64,000 nucleotides of DNA, from NCBI RefSeq assembly GCF_039555335.1, contig NC_092628.1, forward strand, positions 73,348,713 to 73,412,712, read 5' to 3'. Source of the DNA: Amphiura filiformis (lineage: Eukaryota > Echinodermata > Ophiuroidea > Amphilepidida > Amphiuridae). A program made the translations under genes and the position numbers. The notes under the pieces were generated by a model. That model did no database searches, was not told the origin of the DNA, and was given only the letters and a program-made list of their open reading frames with translations. Below are positions 50,001 to 62,348 of this stretch, piece after piece; the first letter of the stretch is position 1; every line of letters begins with the position of its first letter.

Positions 50001-53000
50001 ACATTTACATAAAAGTGACATACATGTAAAAGTGGTTTTGTTCTCAGTATTTCAATTTCATTAGAGTTGTTTTGTTTTTGAATATGCTTAACAATTTCAC
50101 TCATGCCAAAAGCAATGTAAGCACTCACACAATTAAGATATTCTGTGGTGATGTCTGCGTTGTCATGAACTAAAATCAAATTTACAACCAGAGAAGACCA
50201 AATGAAATACTGAAAGAGGAGGTGGTGGAAGCCCACAATCACTGGCATTTATAGGCACTAAAAACAAAAGGCAAAGAATATACAATGATTGTACAATTTT
50301 TCTGTGGTAATTTAGTGATTCCAATACACACATTTTTGATCTATTCTGGCTACAGAGAGGAGAGAAAATGACAGAAGAAGAAGTGAAGTCTATGATAGCA
50401 GAAGCTGATGAAGATGGAGACAAGAAGTTAAACTATAAGGAGGTAGGAAACAGCAGCTGAGGTTTGGTAGTGATGTCAGCTTTTTTTTATGTGATTGTGC
50501 TGCAAACGTGCCAACAAACTGGCATTGTAGGCACATGTATATGTTCTACTGGATTAGATTAGGGTGTAATTTGATATTCCATTTTAATACACACCTATGC
50601 ACTACCCCAGGTGAGGTCAAATAACAAACCTGCCAACTACTCCAATTTCCGCGGAGTTACTCCAATTTCCCGAGTTTTAAACCCCCGAAAATCGGAGTAC
50701 TCCGATTTTCTGATTTTTTTTTTTTTTTTTTTTTTAATAATTTTTTTTGAATTTCTTTTCCAAAGTTTTCGGCGACTTTGGAGAACCACTGGACCTATTC
50801 TGAAGTGCTAGGATCATTCACAGTTAATTGGAAAAAATTACAAAAAATTACAGTTTGTTATCCTTAATATGGAAAACACTCACTAATGTTTACCTCTTCA
50901 TCTAGCACATATTATAAATGCATGGAAAACCAATGCATGTATAATAATGTGATAGATGAAGAGGTAAACATTAGTTAGTGGTTTCATATTAAAGATAACA
51001 AACTGTAATTTATTTGTAATTTTTTCCAATTTTTTCAAATTAACTGTGAATGATCCTAGCACTTCAGAATACGCCTAGTGGTTCTCCAAAGTCAACAAAA
51101 AATTTGACATTTTTTCTGAATTTTCACCTTTGTATTGTGCATCATATCAATGTCCTATCAGTCACGTAGGCCTTGTTATAAAGCCAAAAAATTGTTTCAA
51201 CGAATGATCCTTATGTACAAAAGTATAGGAAACTGCATTTTAAAAGCACATTTTCTGTGTGAAGGAAGCATATTTTTCAAACTCATAAAAACAGGTCCCA
51301 GAATGTTTTTTCACATTTTTTTTTCAAAGGTTGTAGTCATCAAATATGTGTTGAAATTTTTGCTAGATATGGAGTATAAATCCCTCCTCAAAGTGTATAA
51401 AGCCTAGGGCTTCATTTTCACCATGTTCTTTATTGTTGTTTTTCTATAAAATGTGTCTTCTGTGAAGGGGCTTATAAGGGTTTTTACAGTGTAGAAACCC
51501 TCTAGCTTTAGGGGACTTCGCCCCCTCAACCCCCACCGGGGCTTTGCCACCTGGACCCCACCAGGGGCCCTTAAGCGGGCCCCTGGACCCCCCGCCTACA
51601 GAGGCGATACTACGGGCGCTTCTTGCCCTACGTTCGCCATGTACTCTGTTTTCTAGATTTTCAATGTTGGCAGGTATGAAATAATGTTAGTTACAATTAC
51701 AACAAATGAAACTCTTTAGTTGTCAATTTCCTCTAAATATATTTTCTTTTGTACATGTAGCCTTTGGTTGGTTATTTCTCATCATGGATTGTTATCATCA
51801 TTATTTTTCCTTTAGTTTTGCCAAATGCTCATGAACACTTCAGAAAAGTGCAAGAAGAAAACATCTGAAAGAATGGAAAGGAAAGACAGAAAACAACGAA
51901 AAAACAGACAGGATTCGATAGATAAACCCATGTCTTCAAAGAAAGGTAGGTGATGATAGAGAGCTTGAGATTTCCAAACATAGGTTTCAAACACCTGTGC
52001 ATCTATTAAAAATCGCTCTCATGTGACGGGATTTTGAATAGATGTATGGGCGTTTGAAATGTATGTTCGGAAATCGCAAGCTCTCTAACATCTTTGTAAT
52101 GACTCATGTGACTCTTGAGAATTTGAATTGGAGAAATTTGACCCAAGAATCAAATTCTTAGAAAACCGGTATTTTGGTTCAGAAATGATACATCTTTTTC
52201 TCTGGTGGAAATTTTCGTGGTGCATTAATTTTTGCGCGCAACACAGCTACTGCGAAAATAAAATCATGCGAATATGTTCTTTTATGTATAGGTCTATGTA
52301 AGAAAACTCAAAATCGTGAAATTAAAAACATGCATTGTACTTCCATATCTAACAGTGATTTTATATCTTTTGCAGATGGGATATCTCCGAGACCAGCAAA
52401 GAGAGATACCATCATAATCAACCTGCAGCCAGTGTCCTCCATTGCTGCCAAGGTTACAGAGCCTCGTAATCTCAAAAGCTGGCATCATACACAGAGCAAA
52501 GGCTGCTTTCATCTAGATGAAGATAATTTATTAATATCTCATCAGTATGTGCTTGAGTTGTCCACGGCAACAGCGTTATGGCTTACTGTTAAGCCGCTGC
52601 ATTTAAAACCTGAAAGTAAGTCTGGAATGTTTATGGTTATGACATCATGCTGCAGAAATTGTTATGAAATCAGCTTTGATCATTTTCTCTGACTTTGCAT
52701 AAACAAGCATATCATATGCCAATCTAGAAACACATATCAAAACCACTATTAACTGAGTAATATGCCTGTTCATTTAAATTTAAAATGTGGCCTATATATC
52801 TTGTTTGATTCAAATATGGCTTTTAACATTGATATATATTGCATGAAAGCACTTTTTTATAGTAGGCTGATGAAAAATAAGGTTGTTTCCTCTAGGGTAT
52901 GGACATTTTTGTTTGGGAGCAGTGTTAGTGCATTACATGTTTTTATTTTTTTAAATCAGGAACAAATAGAGGGTATTCATTACTACGTCATTGATGTGAT

Positions 53001-56000
53001 TGCTCATGCATAAAATTCCTCCAAATAGGCTGTTTAGCTTAATCGGGAAAGTGACCTCTTGAAATGATATCACAGTGATTTTTATGTTATTACAGTGAGG
53101 CCCACATACAATGTTCAACACAAAGTGAACGATGCTATAACTTGGAGGGCAAACAAATCAACACCGCCAAATTCGACTCACGTGTGTACAACGTGGGAAG
53201 CTATGGAGGAATTGAACACTCGTTTTCTGATCATGCATGTGTTTATGGTTCGGATAGCGGTTACTTAGCAACTCTCATTCCACTTGGGTTTATTGAATAC
53301 ACTCTATTATATTTTCATGCACAAAATGCCTAATAGAAAACAAATTGAAAATATTTTTCTTACCGTTACCTAAATTTCTAACCTACTTTTAACTGATTGT
53401 CCTATAATTTGTCCTTTAATTTATAAGTGCAGCTGGCTTTTTCATAGAATAAGCAAGCAGGTTGTTTTTAGCCTAATGTATGGACATTTAACTTGAAATA
53501 CACATATCAAACTCAGGTGATGTAACAAAAATTGCACAAACATTCAAAACACAATTTTCTTTGCGCATTCTTCAGAAGTAGAATCAAAATTCTGATTTAG
53601 TATACCTATGTCTTGAATGATTTCTGATCTTCTGGCCCATCTGATCAAAATGACAATAGCTGACATAATGCCTCAATGGACTCCTCTTCAATCTGATATG
53701 TTTGCTTGTATCTTACCTATTTAGTTGCTCTGCTGCAGTATTTGTTATTTTTCAATATATATCTATTTATTTATTTGATCATTTGTTAATGTTTGTATAT
53801 TTTAGGTGGTGGGAAACCAAGTCCTGACATCTCTGTTTACTTATCAAGACAAAATGATGAAGCTATTGTAGGGGAGCTGGTTACATATACACATATGAAA
53901 AACCAACAGGTAAAGTTCAATTCAAGTTGGCAATCATAATCAATGAGTTGATTTAATTCTAAATGAAAGTTGGATTAAACAAGTCACCATCGGTTATCAT
54001 ATTGCCACATAAGCACAGTTAATTGGAAGTTACTTTTTGAATAACAATTAACGGTGTGCCCCATTCTCTTTACTTTTCTAAGCTCTCAAACCTCAGTTTA
54101 AAAACAGACAGGCAAACCCCAATAGTGAGCAAATGCTAGAATGAAGGGCAGCCCTACATCAAAAGGAAAATTAAAACAGAGCAAATGCACAAGACAAAAC
54201 AACAAACAGAACTGGCAAAAGATACAGAAAGGTGGACTACTTAATCCCAGAATAAATCAAGAGCAGTTTTGAAAGTGCTGTTGTGTGTTTGTGAATGAAT
54301 TTCCACACATCACCATTTTCAATTTGTTATATTTACTCTCATCAGAAATACTGTGCACATCGAGAACTTAAGGCAGGGTCATATCGACTCATCCCCATGA
54401 CATCAGGTTGCCGGTTCAAACCCAGGGAAAAACATCACAGTACTAAAGGACAACTCACACAGAAAGAAAGTGACACCTATGTGTTAACTAAACAATTCAA
54501 GTGAGTATACTTACACTAGCTACCAGAGAAGTACAGCAGTCTTTTGCTCTGATTGACGTGAGCACCCTGTTAATGAGCGACATATACAGAGCTTTGTGTT
54601 CCCTTCAAGAGCAACGCTCTGCGCCAACCAAAGCTTTGACATGTAATTGGCCAATCAGATTATCAGTTTGTTGTTATGATTGAATCAGCCAATCAGAACC
54701 CCACTTTTGTGTTTTTGTTGTGCATGCTCTCAAAATATAAGCAAGTGCTTTTCTCTGCCATGCAGAGACTGTAAAGGCTCTTTTGTTGTGGTAATAGAAA
54801 ATTCCATTTAAAATCCACACTCCCTCTGTGGAAGATTTTGGAAATATCTTTCACAGGGGGAGTATGAATTTCATACCATCTGAGAAAGATTCAACCTGAA
54901 TCTTCCACTGAGGGGGGTGAGTTACAAATGGAGCCATTTGAAATTCATACCCCCCTGTGGAAGATAATTCCAAAATCTTCCACAGGGGTAGTGTGGATTT
55001 TAAATGCAATAGCCCATTTGAATTATCCATTGAATTTAAGAAGTGTTCCCATGAAAGATTGATGTATGCGATGTCAGTTATTGGAATTATTTGAATTCTT
55101 CTTTCTGAAATTTGAAAGTGAATTAAGTGATGCCTATCATTAACTGATCAGTGGTACATGACCAACAACTTATCTATGGTAATAGCAGAAATTTTAGCTG
55201 TGCTTGGCAATTATTGAGACTCAAAGGCACTATCAGTTATTTCTGCACAGGAGTAAAGACATTTAAATGTTTTTAGGAATGATTTAAAAAGTGAAGGATA
55301 AGTCATTAAAATTGTCTTAAGGTGTTTTCTCATAAAGTAAATTTGTGCCAAAAGGAAGAAAATGACAGTGTTCAAATATGAAACTCCATTCAGATACGTT
55401 TAGCTACAAGTGTCCGTAAAGCCAAACTCCTCCAACATGGACTAAAATGTGACTCTTTATCTTTATTCTGTCTTATTCCTTGCAGAGTAGCAAATCACTG
55501 ATATAGTATGTCTCATCTCAAGTTGAGATTAATGCCATGTTGGATTTTGCAACGGCAGATTTGAATAAGTGTGTTTACATGGTTGTGTCACAAGCATACA
55601 GACAAATCGCCCTTCTAAGTGTGTTTATATGTCCTGCAGGATTATGTTAGCGCTTGATTTGGATCTGCCATTGTGAAATCCAGCACAGCGTTACTTCTAA
55701 CTTGAGATGAGACACACTATAATAGTGTCTTTTAACTTTTTTCATCAAGTAAAAAATGGTTTCCTACACTTTTTGTATGTTTCAGAAATGCATTGACAGA
55801 CATCTTTGAAATAGTAGATTTAGACAGCAATGGTACATTGAGTAGAGATGAGTTCAATTTATTCCAGTTACATACAAGTGGAGAGCCTGTTGATGATGAT
55901 GCATGGGAAGTAGTAGAAGGTAAGAAATATAGAGGGTCTGTGCTATGGTATTCTTGGGTACAAATAAATAAGATCCAATTACAATTGTACACACAATTGA

Positions 56001-59000
56001 TTGCTGTAAGGTAGCTGTAAAGTATTACTTTGTGAGATGCAGACATTAAGATAAGCGTAATAGTGTACTAATTTATGCAGCAAAATACACCAAGTTCGAA
56101 TTATATGTGGGTGGGAATTGTTTCATGATGATGGTGATGTGTTTACAGTTATAGAAAGCAATGTTGTATAGATGAAGAGCTGTGAGACTGTGTGCAGTGA
56201 TACTCTTCATTATATGGAAATAGGGAATTTGTTACATTTCTGTTACTTGGCTCATTTTTCAACGAATGTAGTTTCGTCTGGTTTCAATAAGCTACTCCAA
56301 CATGACTACAAATACAAATCACCAGACATCAGTATACTCTTTATAACAACACAATACTCCACACGACATCAGCAAAAAAGTACCTGTTGGCAATATGTAT
56401 TTTTGATGCTGTCCATTTTGTAAAAAGTGGGTGTGAGAAAACTCAAATGTTACAGAAGTAGACCAAAATAAGGGTCATTTAAATTTTCAGAATGATCATG
56501 TGTTACACTAGCGCTGCTAGTAGTAAACTAGCATACTGAAAAAAACTATCGAAAATGCTATAGAATACTGCCAGTTCCAATTTTATTTTGTTCTTGAAGT
56601 GTGAAAATATTGATTTTCTATGTATGCGTAGCTTGTGTGACATTAGATGATGTTGTTGATACTTGGGTAAACTTCCATTTCAAGGGTTGAGAACCAGAAA
56701 GCCGTAACTCACAATCCTTTGTGAGTTGAGGCTTTCTGGTTCTCAACACTCGATTTGTAATGTTATCATATCTACTAAATTTCGAAATTTCATAATTTTA
56801 CCTGTTACTTTTTGAACTATGAAATTATTGCAGTTTAAAGTTTTGTGTGAAACTCTGTATAAATCTTTTTTGTTATTTCAGAAAACTTTGAGCTGAAGAA
56901 AGGCGAGTTAACAAGAAAGGGTTTCATGGATTTAAACCAGATGGAAGCCAATGATGTTGAAGGAGACACAGATGATCTGTGGGTTACATTACATTCCATG
57001 GGATTCAATAATAGATTGGAGCTAGACCAGGTAAGAAGGAGAAAGCAATAGCATGAATGAGTCAGTGGTAGCTTAAAGGGACTTGATGGCCGCTGGGAGT
57101 TCAGACTTACACAAATGATTGAATAGCAAGGAATGTACTTTAAAGTGGTTTGATCTGGTTTGTCATATACTGTTGTCTGTCTTGCATTGTTTGCAAAGTT
57201 TGAATTGCATTGCTCAAGCAGGTTTTATATTTGAGAAGCAAAAATGTGTATAACAATGCCATAAGATATTACATACATCCTGTTGTGTTTCTACAATTCA
57301 CCTTGTTTTTGTTCAAGCCATCTAAACAAAACATCTTTCTGGTGTTAAATTTTATTGAGGTAATGAGAAAAATGTGAGGTTTCTTCTGATACCAAAATCT
57401 CAGTTTTGATGAAGAAGATGGGGGATGAACCTGTCGATCTGGTCATAATCCCGATTGTTGTGGATAAACATACTTATTTTACTTTGAAACCAGTCAACAT
57501 TTTAAACATTTCAATCTGTTATTTCGCATTTTATTATGTACTCAGGCTTGCCCATTCATAGTGGACCTGTACACAGATAAATGCAAGGCACATGTCCGGG
57601 CTTTGCCACTTCAGAAGGGTGGTGTCACTTTAGAGAAGGCAGTATGTGCAGCCATTATGAGTGCAGGAGAACCTACAAAGGTCAAGGGGTCAAAGGAAGT
57701 GGCACTACACACACAGACAACAGATGCTAGAGTGTCTATTGCAGTAGAAAATCAGGTAGGATAGTATTAGAGTATCACACATTTTACCAGCCAAAACAAT
57801 GCAAAATGAGTTGGATCTGGACCATTTTCAATTTTCATAATCATATAAAAATTACATATTGTAAAATAATGTATTGTATTTTACTGTAACAGACATCAAA
57901 ATCAAATCTTGAACATTTTATAGCATGAACCAAATAGAACAAAAATAGGAGTATCCTTGTAATTATGTCTGTATCTTGAAAGGATATGCAGAGATATCAA
58001 AATAGTTGGCAATCTATTCCAAGAAGTGATCAATTACGTATTAAAAGATTGATTTGAACCAAAGAAATTAGACCCAAAGAGTACTGACTCCACCATGTTT
58101 GTTAGTCGCTCATTCACCCGATGAACTTTGATTAAAAGTACATGCTTGTTTATGTTGTGGGTCCAATGTGTTAAGCTATGTGTGCATGTGCAATTGTAAT
58201 GCTTATGGCATGGGCTGCAGCATAAAGAATGTAAATTATCTTTAGGTTTCAGGCTTTGCTGAATGCTGATAAATGCCGCAGTTACACTATTTTGCTCCCC
58301 ATGTATGACAAAGTAATAGGGCGGATTATTAGAGTGAATTATTTTTAGGGCAAAATAATGATTTTGATTGATGATTTAAATTCATGTATTATTTTATTGA
58401 TTGGTAACAATTGATTGACTGATTGATTGACTGATTGATTCTGTTTTAGGGAAGTAGCAATATATCAGTGCAGCTTAATTGTAGTAGGAGTACCAATTGT
58501 ACAAGCAACAGACCGGACTTGATGTACACAGTAAATGTTCCAGCAAGAGCCGTAGCGGTAAGTCTTACAACCTCAACCATCTTACGCAGGTGGAGGGAAA
58601 TTTGAATGTTTTATTTGTGTTTGTATGTTGTGATATTCTACTTTCCAGCATAATGAGCAAATGTACCATGAGAGTGCTTTGTCCTTTACAGTCCCATAGA
58701 TTCAGAGCCATATCTTTTTTCAGCTCTTATTAGCAGTTTACAAACAAGTTGAGTGATAACCCTGTATGTTGTAGTAATATGTTTACAATCAAGGAGAAAG
58801 TGTATCTTATAGGAAATGGAATTTATTCTGACTTATTTGATCAAACTTCTATAAATAAGCAAATTTTACAAGCTATGCTCACAGTGTCCTGAGACAAACC
58901 ACTTTTTTGTAGCCCAAGGTAAAAACTAGAAAATTCTATTCCAACTGACCAATAGGGAACCAAAGGGTGGATCCAAAAAGATACAAGTGTGTCGCACTAA

Positions 59001-59382
59001 AAAGGGTGAAAAGGGTGAATTTAAAACAAACAAAAATGTGACACAACATCCAATGGGGGTAAAAATAAATAAATACACAAAGTTTAACAATAACAATAAG
59101 CCAGTAGTCAATAATGTTGGTATGTAATATCATGGAAATGTTCCATTTCCTGCATGACTGATTGGACCAACAGGAAAGAGGATATGTGTAGGTACAGAAT
59201 GCTGCCAACTTTTTTGTATAACATTTTAAAAGTAATGCCCTGACTTACTTTTACAAGTTCTGCCAAGTGTGTTTATAATGGAAGTATGCTTTATTATTTC
59301 TGTACAGGTTGGACAGCATTTAATGCCACAGGATGAAACTCGAGATTGGACAGTCAAATGTGCAGAATCGTTGGTCAGCTAG
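47078..59382 (+). CDS. EFCAB7: EF-hand calcium-binding domain-containing protein 7
   Basis: Orthologue of vertebrate EFCAB7, which works with IQCE to hold the EVC-EVC2 complex at the base of the primary cilium and so supports Hedgehog signalling. Thirteen coding exons: 47078-47270, 47977-48042, 48669-48814, 50356-50442, 51816-51945, 52376-52615, 53806-53909, 54346-54500, 55786-55919, 56882-57030, 57546-57755, 58450-58557, 59308-59382; GT/AG borders, matching phases, 598 residues (human about 629). Recognised from the family pattern: EFYTECRAAY near the N-terminus, TGRNPSQKT in exon 2, the tandem EF-hands, SKGCFHLDED and ISHQY in exon 6, SYRLIP in exon 8, and DLWVTLHSMG plus ACPFIVDLY in exons 10-11. 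EF loops: 117-128 (DINGDGFITHNE), 153-164 (DEDGDKKLNYKE, Lys replacing the usual Gly) and 385-396 (DLDSNGTLSRDE). An acceptor at about 47029 suggests a non-coding first exon. The donor end of exon 3 is amplified in a 71-bp array. Confidence 0.95.
48758..50003 (+). repeat. 71-bp tandem array made from the end of EFCAB7 exon 3 and its splice donor
   Basis: Units begin (at GATATCAATGGCGATGGG) at 48758, 48829, 48900, 48971, 49042, 49113, 49185, 49256, 49327, 49398, 49469, 49540, 49611, 49682, 49753, 49824, 49895 and 49966: 17 full units and one partial. The first is the functional exon. Each has 57 bp coding for DINGDGFITHNE plus LAKVLTQ and 14 bp of intron including the GTATGAG donor. One copy has an extra A (period 72). 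Reading through hits TGA right after the donor (CAG GTA TGA). No copy has a good acceptor, so they are unlikely to be separate exons. Confidence 0.95.
50626..51676. mobile_element. 1-kb transposon remnant with CCTGCCAAC ends
   Basis: AACCTGCCAAC at about 50627 and GTTGGCAGGT at about 51667 are inverted ends. The right part is GC-rich (CCCCACCGGGGCTTTGCC, CTACGGGCGCTTC), a style shared with the hAT-like element at 22526-23753. A further palindrome is nested inside. It lies in intron 4 of EFCAB7. Confidence 0.55.
50772..51098. mobile_element. Long foldback repeat
   Basis: Arms of about 140 bp pair with few mismatches (GACTTTGGAGAACCACT outward; GAAGTGCTAGGATCATTC; AATGTTTACCTCTTCATCTA near the centre). 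Non-coding; nested in the element at 50626-51676. Confidence 0.8.
51958..52086. mobile_element. 130-bp foldback MITE after EFCAB7 exon 5
   Basis: AGAGAGCTTGAGATTTCC at the left and GGAAATCGCAAGCTCTCT at the right pair, as do GTTTCAAAC and GTTTGAAAT inside. It begins about 12 bases after the exon 5 boundary. Confidence 0.7.
54796..55015. mobile_element. Second copy of the ATTCCATTTAAAATC MITE
   Basis: ATTCCATTTAAAATCCACAC at the left and GTGTGGATTTTAAATGCAAT at the right, with the same internal GTGGAAGATTTTGGAA and GGGGGAGTATGAATTTCA words as the element at 12469-12743. It is in intron 8 of EFCAB7. Confidence 0.75.
55502..55721. mobile_element. 220-bp MITE in EFCAB7 intron 8
   Basis: TATAGTATGTCTCATCTCAA and its reverse complement (with one change) at the right end. 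A pair of inner words (GGCAGAT / ATCTGCC) also matches. It ends about 65 bp before exon 9. Confidence 0.65.
56686..56746. repeat. 61-bp hairpin in EFCAB7 intron 9
   Basis: GTTGAGAACCAGAAAGCC / GGCTTTCTGGTTCTCAAC form the outer stem and ACTCACAA / TTGTGAGT the inner stem around a TCCT loop. The two stems are joined by a small internal bulge. Confidence 0.8.
58406..58441. repeat. (TTGACTGA)-type microsatellite
   Basis: Alternating TTGA and CTGA units just before the acceptor of EFCAB7 exon 12. Confidence 0.7.
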
Positions 59383-59984
59383 CAGCTCCACTTATGCTAC
59401 AATTCTCAAAGATACTCTGAGGAAGGGCTTCATATAGTCTGCTACTTTTAATGGCATCACTAAGTAGTTACGGATCTGATTATCTTTAAAGTATATTTCT
59501 TGCTGAGGTTCAGACTACCATAAAGTCCAAATTCTGCCAAAATTATTCAAGTAAAGATGATGTGACTGACTTCAGCTTTTACAGGAAAGGTCAGAACCCT
59601 AATGCTTTAAAAACTTTGCCAATCATATGAAGGGAAATGAGGCTATTGGACAGTAAAGTGGTCATTTGCTGTTCCCTCAAGCAAATCGATAGACACCATC
59701 CTCAACATGATGTTCGTATACTGCCAGTCAATGAACAGTGGCAGTTGCCAACAAACATTTCAGCTCACCTATACTCATTAGGATTACTGATTCAATTAAT
59801 CTCATAAACCAGCTGCATTGTTGGATGAAGTTGCAGCGAATGAGCATTATATAATTTATAAGCCATGTGAGCATCTCAAAACCATTGATGGTATTACATA
59901 ATGTTTTTATAATACTTACAGTACTCTTGTAAATGATGAAGAAAAAAATTGGTAATTTCGTTTACAATTTTCAATTAATTATAC

Positions 59985-59990
59985 AATAAA
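59985..59990 (+). terminator. Polyadenylation signal of EFCAB7
   Basis: AATAAA about 600 bases after the TAG stop, the first canonical signal in an AT-rich 3' UTR. Confidence 0.6.
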
Positions 59991-60499
59991 GCCCCAAATA
60001 GAAAATTGTCATTTTCCCATTACCCGTACAATTGGAGTAAGGGTAACAGGTGTACTGGCATATTGAACACATGGATATAGCCTGACAAAAATGACCTAAT
60101 TTACCTATAATATGATTATACATGAGCAGTCAGATTGACCTCCATTAACACCTGGATTTCTTGCATTTGTAGCTTAAAGGCAATTATGAAGCTCTACCTT
60201 GTTTTTGGAACATGGTTGTATTCTAAAACAGTAATGCAAATATTTTTTATGTGATCAGTGTTGTAAAGTTATCTCCTGTTTATATTAAGAAAACATGTTT
60301 TTAATTGTGACAAATAGAGTTGGTTTGCACATTTTACATTTAGATTGCAACATTCACGTCTAGAAGTATGTGTCCAGTCACATTAAAGTGATGCTGTTAT
60401 CAATTGTGACAGTTACCTTCTTACATAAGGACCAGCCCAAAGTATTAAAATTCAATTATAATCCTGTAATAGGAAAGGGAACACATAACTTACGTTTAA

Positions 60500-60925
60500 T
60501 TCCAAATAAGTTTGTGCTCAGTTATATCTGTTTACACCATCCCCTATTTTCGCAGTTGGCTACAAGATCTTGGTATTTACTTTTCTTTCTTGCATTGGCA
60601 TTTGACAGGTTTTCTTCCATTGTGACTGTAAGCTCAATGATGATAACTGTTTTGAGCCTTTCAGAATAGATTGTAATATCTGGCCGTTTTGCAGTGTCTG
60701 TGATTATGGGAGGAAATACTACTTGCTTATGTTCCTCTCCTCATCCATCAGGAATTCCCAGTCATTGGCCTTCTGTAAGAGGTTTGATGGATCTCTTTTT
60801 GGAAGAGGCAGTGCTGGATTCTGGTAGGTTACACCATCTGCAGTGCGGAATTTGATAGTTGTCATATAGTTGATATCTTCTGTAGGGATGTATGACTTCT
60901 GATTTGCCTCTTCAATGAAAGGCAT
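60500..60925 (-). pseudogene. Decayed mobile-element reading frame with PDI..IELT motif
   Basis: The minus strand first reads MPFIEEANQKSYIPTEDINY and NPALPLPKRDPSNLLQ. After a frameshift it reads ITDTAKRPDITIYSERLKTV, then IIIELTVTMEENL and ARKKSKYQDLVANC. The PD(I).....IELT..(E) pattern and trailing KYxxLV helix match a protein type found next to retroelement genes in many invertebrates; the Asp and Glu spacing suggests a PD-(D/E)XK nuclease fold. Frames are broken, so it is a remnant. Family assignment is from memory of the pattern, not a search. Confidence 0.5.
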
Positions 60926-61852
60926 TATGCCATTTGCTACAGCTTTCAGTGTCTGATCATGTCTCCACCACCTACACTGCTGTTATGCACTCTTTGGTGC
61001 AGGCATGCTTTGCCTAGACATAGACTTTACAAAAACACTCATCATGCATATTAAACATATTATACCAGTCATTTCTGTAGATTTAAAAGCATATTCGACT
61101 ATGCAGTGGACATTGCATTTAATACACTACGTCAAGTACGTAAGAGCAATGCAGTACAGGATCAGTGTGAACAATCATACCATGCCACATGCTCATCAAA
61201 CATGTCGCCAATGTGAGTGATTGGTTATGGGTTTTTTTTTGTTTACAGCACTCAACATCTTTCTGAACTTATTTTCCAAAATGTCCAATCAGCTGCTGAA
61301 AAGGTTTATATTGTTCCATCTTCTAGGTGAGAGAGTTATGTACAAAATCAAACAATAAAAAATCTTGACAACTGTATTTATTGTACTGGCCACCACAGAT
61401 TCAATCTGATACCAGCTATGTGATCTGTGCATGTAGCATCCATCAGCTGCATGGATTGATGTGGTACAACACATAATAAGATGTGATATGTGCAAATTTA
61501 TATTTATGTATAAAAATGCTTTAATGTCAATTGCTGTTTATTGTGATCTGCCACTGTGCCAGTCCATTTCATGGATGGTTGGATAGTCACATTCATGAGG
61601 AGTGGGTGCTGAGATAAACTGTGTACAGCAAATATTATGAATTATGAGCATATTGTCCAAATCATGCTTATTGATTTATTCTTGAAGTCAAACAAAATGT
61701 TTTTTGTTCTTAAATGATCAATGTCCTCTAAACTTGTTTAGCTATATGTGCAATAGGAAGCCTACAAGATATTTACTTAAAATTAGTTCCTAATATGTTC
61801 TTAGAAGTAAATCAGATAATGTAACATATATGTTTGTGATGTAACATATCGT

Positions 61853-62112
61853 CAGCCTGCTATGCTTTATACCTAAGTAATTTTTTTGTAATTTTGAGAA
61901 CAAAGTACAAATTATGGTTCAAAGCAAGCATTTAAACATATATGTATTTATTCACTAATCTTTGCACAAGAACAAATGATAATGATACAAATGAAAGGGA
62001 ATAATCCGAAATAATTAGGGTGATTACGTAACTGATACATGCTTGAACCACATTTTGTTCTTTGTTCTCAAAATTACAAAAAAATGACTTATGCAATTAG
62101 CGTAGCAGGCTG
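61853..62112. mobile_element. 260-bp MITE with ~75-bp inverted ends
   Basis: CAGCCTGCTATGCTTTATAC at the left pairs with the right end, and TTTTTTTGTAATTTTGAGAA plus GTGGTTCAAGCATG-type sequence recurs inverted inside. Non-coding. Confidence 0.75.
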
Positions 62113-62321
62113 TTTGATTTTGTATTATTTTGTCTAATTGCAGGAGTGAATTCTGCTGCCATGATATCAGTATCAGTTTTGTATATTTTGCATTTATAGC
62201 TTTTATGCCAGTATAAATCTTACAATTACAAGCATTCACACTAGACAAGACAGTTCATATTTTTACAGTTGGTTAAATTTATTGATAAATGAAATCAACA
62301 AGTATAATCAATTAGAACTGG

Positions 62322-62348
62322 CTCAGTTCCTCGGACTGAGGAACTGAG
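62322..62348. repeat. Perfect hairpin before a CpG-rich patch
   Basis: CTCAGTTCCTC, a five-base loop, then GAGGAACTGAG, followed by a short GC-rich stretch (GCGGCCGAGAGGGCGCGC) in an otherwise AT-rich area. Confidence 0.65.

Noticed and set aside
48829-50003. Row of extra EF-hand exons
   Set aside because: Copies lack acceptors and the 71-bp period breaks the frame, so they are duplicated exon ends, not exons.
48758-50003. CRISPR-like array from evenly spaced repeats
   Set aside because: Units are contiguous with no unique spacers, and the genome is eukaryotic.
53097-53275. Phase-compatible open frame after an acceptor-like TTATTACAG in EFCAB7 intron 6
   Set aside because: It runs into a stop without a good donor, and the vertebrate protein continues directly from exon 6 to exon 7.
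54395-54425. B-box-like GGTTCAAACCC-type string
   Set aside because: It lies inside EFCAB7 exon 8, where the coding frame matches the protein family.
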